Positions 60,379 to 64,000 of a stretch of DNA of 64,000 nt are shown piece after piece. A program made the translations under genes and the position numbers. Within the stretch, counting starts at the first letter, position 1. The number at the start of each line of letters is the position of its first letter. Below the pieces are notes generated by a model. That model had not been told where the DNA came from. It saw nothing but the letters and a program-made list of their open reading frames with translations, and did no database searches. The stretch is from the NCBI GenBank assembly GCA_938074045.1, contig CALJGI010000030.1, forward strand, positions 1 to 64,000. The letters are read 5' to 3'. Source of the stretch: an uncultured Halieaceae bacterium. Its GTDB lineage: Bacteria > Pseudomonadota > Gammaproteobacteria > Pseudomonadales > Halieaceae.

Positions 60379-61395
60379 TTAAGTAGCTTCCAGCACGTAC
60401 ATCTGCCAAAGATCCTTGCGACTGAAGTGAAGAAAGGGTTCAAGCATGATGACTCCTGCTCTACCGACACTCGTTTCCAAATATTTCAATTCTTCCAGCA
60501 TTGCCGTGACTTCCTCATCGACGGGTGGATCAATGCCGTGCTCCCGCATCATCAGTATACCTTTAGCACGTAACGCGAGTTCCGTATACAAACGTAGGTA
60601 ACAGAACATATCAACAACCACCGGACCGTCAAACATACCCTGAATCTCAGTCAGAAAACGCCCCATCTTAGACTCTGTAAATTCGCCTGAATTGAGCTGA
60701 GACAAAATCCTCGCATCCTCGTCAAAATCGAGATGTAACCACTCATGCAATGATGCCGCGCTTCGCTCAAAAACCAGGTACATGATCGGTGGGAGAACTA
60801 CTATAACCAGCGCAGTATGAACCATCGGATTAAAAAAGAATTGATTAAACCCCGAGTGGAGAACGACTGCCGCAAAAAATCCTGCGAATAGATGCCTAGG
60901 CTTCATCTGCATCTCACGCTCGATAATTGCCTGGGACACAATGGCAAAGATGGCTGTGACCCCGCCGTGCATCAGGGACGTACCAAATCCCCTTACTACC
61001 CAGACAGCCGGATTCTGAACCAAGCCCTGTTGCAGGTAGTAAAAGTTCTCTACCAGCGCAAATCCAGCACCCACTGCAAAGCCGGCTATCGCTGCGTCAA
61101 CCAGAAAACCGATTCGGTGACGGAAAAACAGATAAATAATGACAGAAGCCTTGAAAAATTCCTCAACGACTGGAGCGACATACTCAGTCAGCACCATGAA
61201 ATCGATTGAGAATTGCTCGACCAAAAATGTATTAAGGAGGTAACTGAAACCTGCGGTACAACCACCGGCAACGATTAGCGAGATTACAAAGCGGACGCTA
61301 ACCAGTTGGTAGCTGTCCATGTATCTTAGTACAAACAGGAAAATAATGACCGGCAGAAAACCGATTGGTGTACTCAGTAGTAAAGCTGCGTCCAT
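60379..61395 (-). CDS. PrsW-like intramembrane metalloprotease
   Basis: The 338-residue protein has eight or so membrane segments and the PrsW pattern. E-E-x-x-K is in VAPVVEEFFKASVIIYLFF, E-N in GAGFALVENFYYL, a conserved His in GTSLMHGGVTAIFAIVSQA, and a second His in AVVLHSGFNQFFFNP; together these make up the metal-site residues of the CPBP/PrsW group. A soluble C-terminal domain of about 120 residues (RILSQLNSGEFTESKMGRFLTEI and on) is extra. PrsW proteins cleave anti-sigma factors or other membrane proteins; no target is adjacent. Confidence 0.85.
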   Translation of the reverse strand: MDAALLLSTPIGFLPVIIFLFVLRYMDSYQLVSVRFVISLIVAGGCTAGFSYLLNTFLVEQFSIDFMVLTEYVAPVVEEFFKASVIIYLFFRHRIGFLVDAAIAGFAVGAGFALVENFYYLQQGLVQNPAVWVVRGFGTSLMHGGVTAIFAIVSQAIIEREMQMKPRHLFAGFFAAVVLHSGFNQFFFNPMVHTALVIVVLPPIMYLVFERSAASLHEWLHLDFDEDARILSQLNSGEFTESKMGRFLTEIQGMFDGPVVVDMFCYLRLYTELALRAKGILMMREHGIDPPVDEEVTAMLEELKYLETSVGRAGVIMLEPFLHFSRKDLWQMYVLEAT

Positions 61396-61435
61396 CTAAG
61401 GTAGATGTTTCTCAAGGTTTTCATCTGACATCGAT

Positions 61436-64000
61436 TTATAACACTTTGAGAGATATCATCCATTCTCTCTCAGTAGGTTCTCCCGATTCGAATCCTGCTG
61501 CGAATCCGGCCGAGAGCGTCATTGGAAGGCGATGTATAAGCGTAAAGTTGAGATCAAGCTGCAAGCCCAGAGAATTGACCCTGCGCTGACTGCCTTTGAC
61601 AGGACGCGCCCAGAGCGTGCCGGCAAAAACAGCCGGGCGCACCCAGCTCAGGAATAAACCGGGCGTACCAGCCTCGCGAAAACGCAGGGGTGGCAGATTC
61701 CATTCGAGCATGGCCTTGCCGAAAGATTTGGCCGGAATTTCGTCAATCTCGAATCCGGGCATACTGAAATGGGTTCGGTAACGCTTTTCATCCCGGTTAT
61801 CCACATAGTTATTGCCAAAGGACCCGAAGTAATAGCTGGTCAGAGGATTATTACTGTTGCCGTCACTAACCCCAAAGGAGCTGTAAAGCCAGACTGAAGA
61901 ATGCTTCCAGTCCAGCGGGAACCCCAAATCAAACCCTCCTGAGAGTTTCTTGACGGTGTCGCCTTCAACATCGTATGTTTGCAGGGAGAGATCCCAGGCG
62001 TAGCCTTTCTCGTGATCCACCGCACCCAGCGACTTACGTGTATTCTCGAATGAAAGTGATGCTTCGGCGGAGAGTATGTCTTCGAAAGATACTGTAGCGA
62101 CATTCTGGTTTGAAGGTAGGGTGTCCAGGCCGGTGAAATAATCCAGGTTCAGGTTTAGTGTCAGCTTCTTGGGCTCATCGTAGATCAGCGCTTTTTCGTA
62201 ACCCACCATAAACGCATCGCCCCTGCGGGCGTACTTGGTTGGGCCGAACAAATCATAGAAATCTGCATCGTTATGCCAATAGCGCAGATCCCAGTTGAGC
62301 GTTGAATACTTAATGTTGAAGTGGAGGTCTTCACTTGAAGGAAGATCACCGGCCACCGTATGTGAAATGGTGCTTTCGATACGATGAAAGTTCGCCGGAT
62401 CGGCAAAATTGAAATGCCAGCCGACTGCGACATCATCCCGATAGCCTTCTATCACGGGGTAGATTGAACCCAGCTCGATCTCCCGGGCTGGCCTGTATTT
62501 CCGCTTGCCTGTCACAAGATCATCATGATTGACCTCTCGCAATGAGGGGATCACCGAATAATCTTTCAGAACGGGATGCTTTTTGACCGTCTCATTCCCC
62601 AGAAAGGTAATAGCGCTCAGGTCCTGCAGCGGGACAGGATCAATACGTGTGGGCAAAAAGCCCTGCCCGGTATACTCAAACACTATTAGAGATCCATTGT
62701 TCATAGGCAAGGGCCGAAAGAATCCCGTTTCCGCGTTGGAAACGGCAACCAGTTCGCTGGTATCCAGATCAAACCGGAGTACGTTGCTGACTCCAGTGAT
62801 GAAAGACGTCCCGTAAAGATAGTTGTCATCTTTCGAGAAAACAAAACCCTCGGGTATCGAGGGACCGAAATCGTATTGTTTTATGGGCTCCACGTGCCTC
62901 TCAAGTAGATCAGCCGTCCGGTAAACTTGCAGATGCTGGGTACCGTCAATTTCAGCCTTTGACAGGGACAACATCTCGCCGTTGTGAGAAACGTCAAGTT
63001 CGTAGGCGACCTGTCCGTATGGCCAGGTATACAGCTCGTTAAAATCGATATAAGGCGCCGGTATCCGAACAAGGCTGACATAGCCATTGAGGTGTCTCAG
63101 TCCCCAGATCGAATCGTCTGCAGCATTAAAAGCCAGGTCACCAATCCTGGCGTCTTCCATCAGCATACGCGTTTCACCAGTTTCCACGTCCACTGACATA
63201 ATATCCCTGTAGGCATTGTTGTCGGCAGTGAAGTAAAAGGTGTTGCGCTTTGCATCGTATGCAGATGAGGTTACGGCATAGGCTTTAGGCCCTTTTACGT
63301 CGGAGAGGCGCTGCATATTACCAGATTCAAGATCCAGGGTACCCACGTGAGCCACTACACCTGGGTAGCGAAATGCCCCTAACAGCTTCGATCCATCGGG
63401 CGTTAAAAAACTACGCGAAATGGAGCCCAGTGCCTGAGGCACCAGCGGCTCTGTTGGCGTTAACGGCTTTTCACGGACCCGCTCCAAATTTGCATTTTGG
63501 AACTTCTTTTCGAAGGCTATCCAATCATTCCAGGCCTCCTCCAGCGGCAGCCCGTAAACAGTCTCAAACTGTGTTGAATAATATCGCTTGCTCTCGGCGT
63601 TGCGCCCCAACCATTCGATCAGCTGCTCTGGGGAATATTCATATGCAAGGTAGCTGATAAACCGCGTGCCGTAGAGGTAAGCATTAACTCCTACCTGAAA
63701 GTCCACACTGACGCCCTCGGAGACGATACCGAGGTTGCTATAGAAGTGAGCGTCATCGCGCACCATGGAGCGGAAAACCATCTCATCATAGGCACCCTGG
63801 GCGCGCCCGATGCCACCCGACATCCAGGTTTCGAGGAATACTGCAGATCCTTCCAGGTACCAGCGCGGCGCATTCATCCGGGGCGCGGTCAGGTAATTAT
63901 AAAGGATAGACTCAGGATGCTCGTCAGATTGCCTAGGCTTGCCCATGAAGAATCGACGCCACCTGGCATCCTGCTCGTTCCAGCCATCCATGGTTGCCAC
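61436..64000 (-). CDS. Large envelope protein: peptidase-MA-like region, beta-propeller and outer-membrane barrel (5' end outside window)
   Basis: The frame is open at the right edge, so the N-terminus is missing; 854 residues are visible. The first 180 contain PRWYLEGSAVFLETWMSGG and YLYGTRFISYLAYEYSPEQL, like the C-terminal part of peptidase-MA-type metalloproteases (the HExxH would lie outside). A WD40/TolB-like propeller follows (FLTPDGSKLLGAFRYPG, RNTFYFTADNNAYRDIMSVD, FVFSKDDNYLYGTSFITGVS). The last 300 residues alternate like a beta-barrel (LHFNIKYSTLNWDLRYWHND, KLTLNLNLDYFTG) and end EWMISLKVL. It probably sits in the outer membrane; the function is unknown. Confidence 0.7.
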   Translation of the reverse strand: MATMDGWNEQDARWRRFFMGKPRQSDEHPESILYNYLTAPRMNAPRWYLEGSAVFLETWMSGGIGRAQGAYDEMVFRSMVRDDAHFYSNLGIVSEGVSVDFQVGVNAYLYGTRFISYLAYEYSPEQLIEWLGRNAESKRYYSTQFETVYGLPLEEAWNDWIAFEKKFQNANLERVREKPLTPTEPLVPQALGSISRSFLTPDGSKLLGAFRYPGVVAHVGTLDLESGNMQRLSDVKGPKAYAVTSSAYDAKRNTFYFTADNNAYRDIMSVDVETGETRMLMEDARIGDLAFNAADDSIWGLRHLNGYVSLVRIPAPYIDFNELYTWPYGQVAYELDVSHNGEMLSLSKAEIDGTQHLQVYRTADLLERHVEPIKQYDFGPSIPEGFVFSKDDNYLYGTSFITGVSNVLRFDLDTSELVAVSNAETGFFRPLPMNNGSLIVFEYTGQGFLPTRIDPVPLQDLSAITFLGNETVKKHPVLKDYSVIPSLREVNHDDLVTGKRKYRPAREIELGSIYPVIEGYRDDVAVGWHFNFADPANFHRIESTISHTVAGDLPSSEDLHFNIKYSTLNWDLRYWHNDADFYDLFGPTKYARRGDAFMVGYEKALIYDEPKKLTLNLNLDYFTGLDTLPSNQNVATVSFEDILSAEASLSFENTRKSLGAVDHEKGYAWDLSLQTYDVEGDTVKKLSGGFDLGFPLDWKHSSVWLYSSFGVSDGNSNNPLTSYYFGSFGNNYVDNRDEKRYRTHFSMPGFEIDEIPAKSFGKAMLEWNLPPLRFREAGTPGLFLSWVRPAVFAGTLWARPVKGSQRRVNSLGLQLDLNFTLIHRLPMTLSAGFAAGFESGEPTEREWMISLKVL

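Overview
The window looks like chromosomal DNA of a marine, aerobic gammaproteobacterium. An OM60/NOR5 (Halieaceae) or related Cellvibrionales lineage is my inference from gene content alone. It has about 50 genes, mostly catabolic: five acyl-CoA dehydrogenases, CoA-acting enzymes, two TonB-dependent receptors, two TauD-type dioxygenases, four TetR-family regulators, a sulfatase and a haloalkane dehalogenase. No rRNA, tRNA, CRISPR or phage genes were seen.

Layout. 1-20.3 kb: a catabolic region with a partial GST, an M24 peptidase, a cysteate/D-cysteine lyase with a crotonase, a dehalogenase-hypothetical-sulfatase operon, a GST/serine hydrolase pair, a TonB receptor, and an operon of a TPP enzyme, a GrdB-like selenoprotein and a TauD oxygenase. 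Then come a TetR gene, a secreted MBL hydrolase and a tandem DsbA-fold protein with its TetR. 20.5-25.7 kb: an operon of two acyl-CoA dehydrogenases, an SDR and a CoA transferase; the last two genes look like methylsuccinyl-CoA dehydrogenase and mesaconyl-CoA C1-C4 transferase. 25.7-31.4 kb: a cecR-ybhGFSR-type ABC exporter operon. 31.4-34.1 kb: an APH-family kinase plus acyl-CoA dehydrogenase pair (ACAD10/11-like), bounded by two copies of one palindrome. 34.1-38.1 kb: cyclase, FAA hydrolase, acyl-CoA dehydrogenase and a mesaconyl-C4-CoA-hydratase-like protein. 38.1-41.7 kb: two Gfo/Idh/MocA oxidoreductases around an Nramp-fold transporter lacking the metal motif. 41.8-52.7 kb: putA and a TonB receptor-MFS-TauD-acetoacetate decarboxylase-like-hydroxyacyl-CoA dehydrogenase cluster with a divergent TetR. 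52.7-64 kb: a lipoprotein with a FetB-like permease, small membrane proteins, an aquaporin, EAL and GAF genes between two decayed IS6-family elements, a PrsW-like protease and a large partial surface protein.

Main points. (1) The gene at 13437-14678 is read through an in-frame TGA at 14211-14213 as selenocysteine; both halves belong to the GrdB/PrdB-like selenoprotein B family, the site reads U-P-N-C, and a compact bSECIS-like hairpin follows. (2) A 19-bp dyad of the form wTGACAy-N5-ATGyCAw lies upstream of five separate transcription units (GST, dehalogenase operon, TonB receptor, MBL hydrolase, acyl-CoA dehydrogenase operon), with a weaker sixth copy. This suggests one undescribed regulon. 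(3) Mcd-like, Mct-like and Meh-like genes suggest a route from methylsuccinyl-CoA to citramalyl-CoA. (4) Two degenerate IS6-type elements in the same orientation bracket a c-di-GMP/GAF gene pair.
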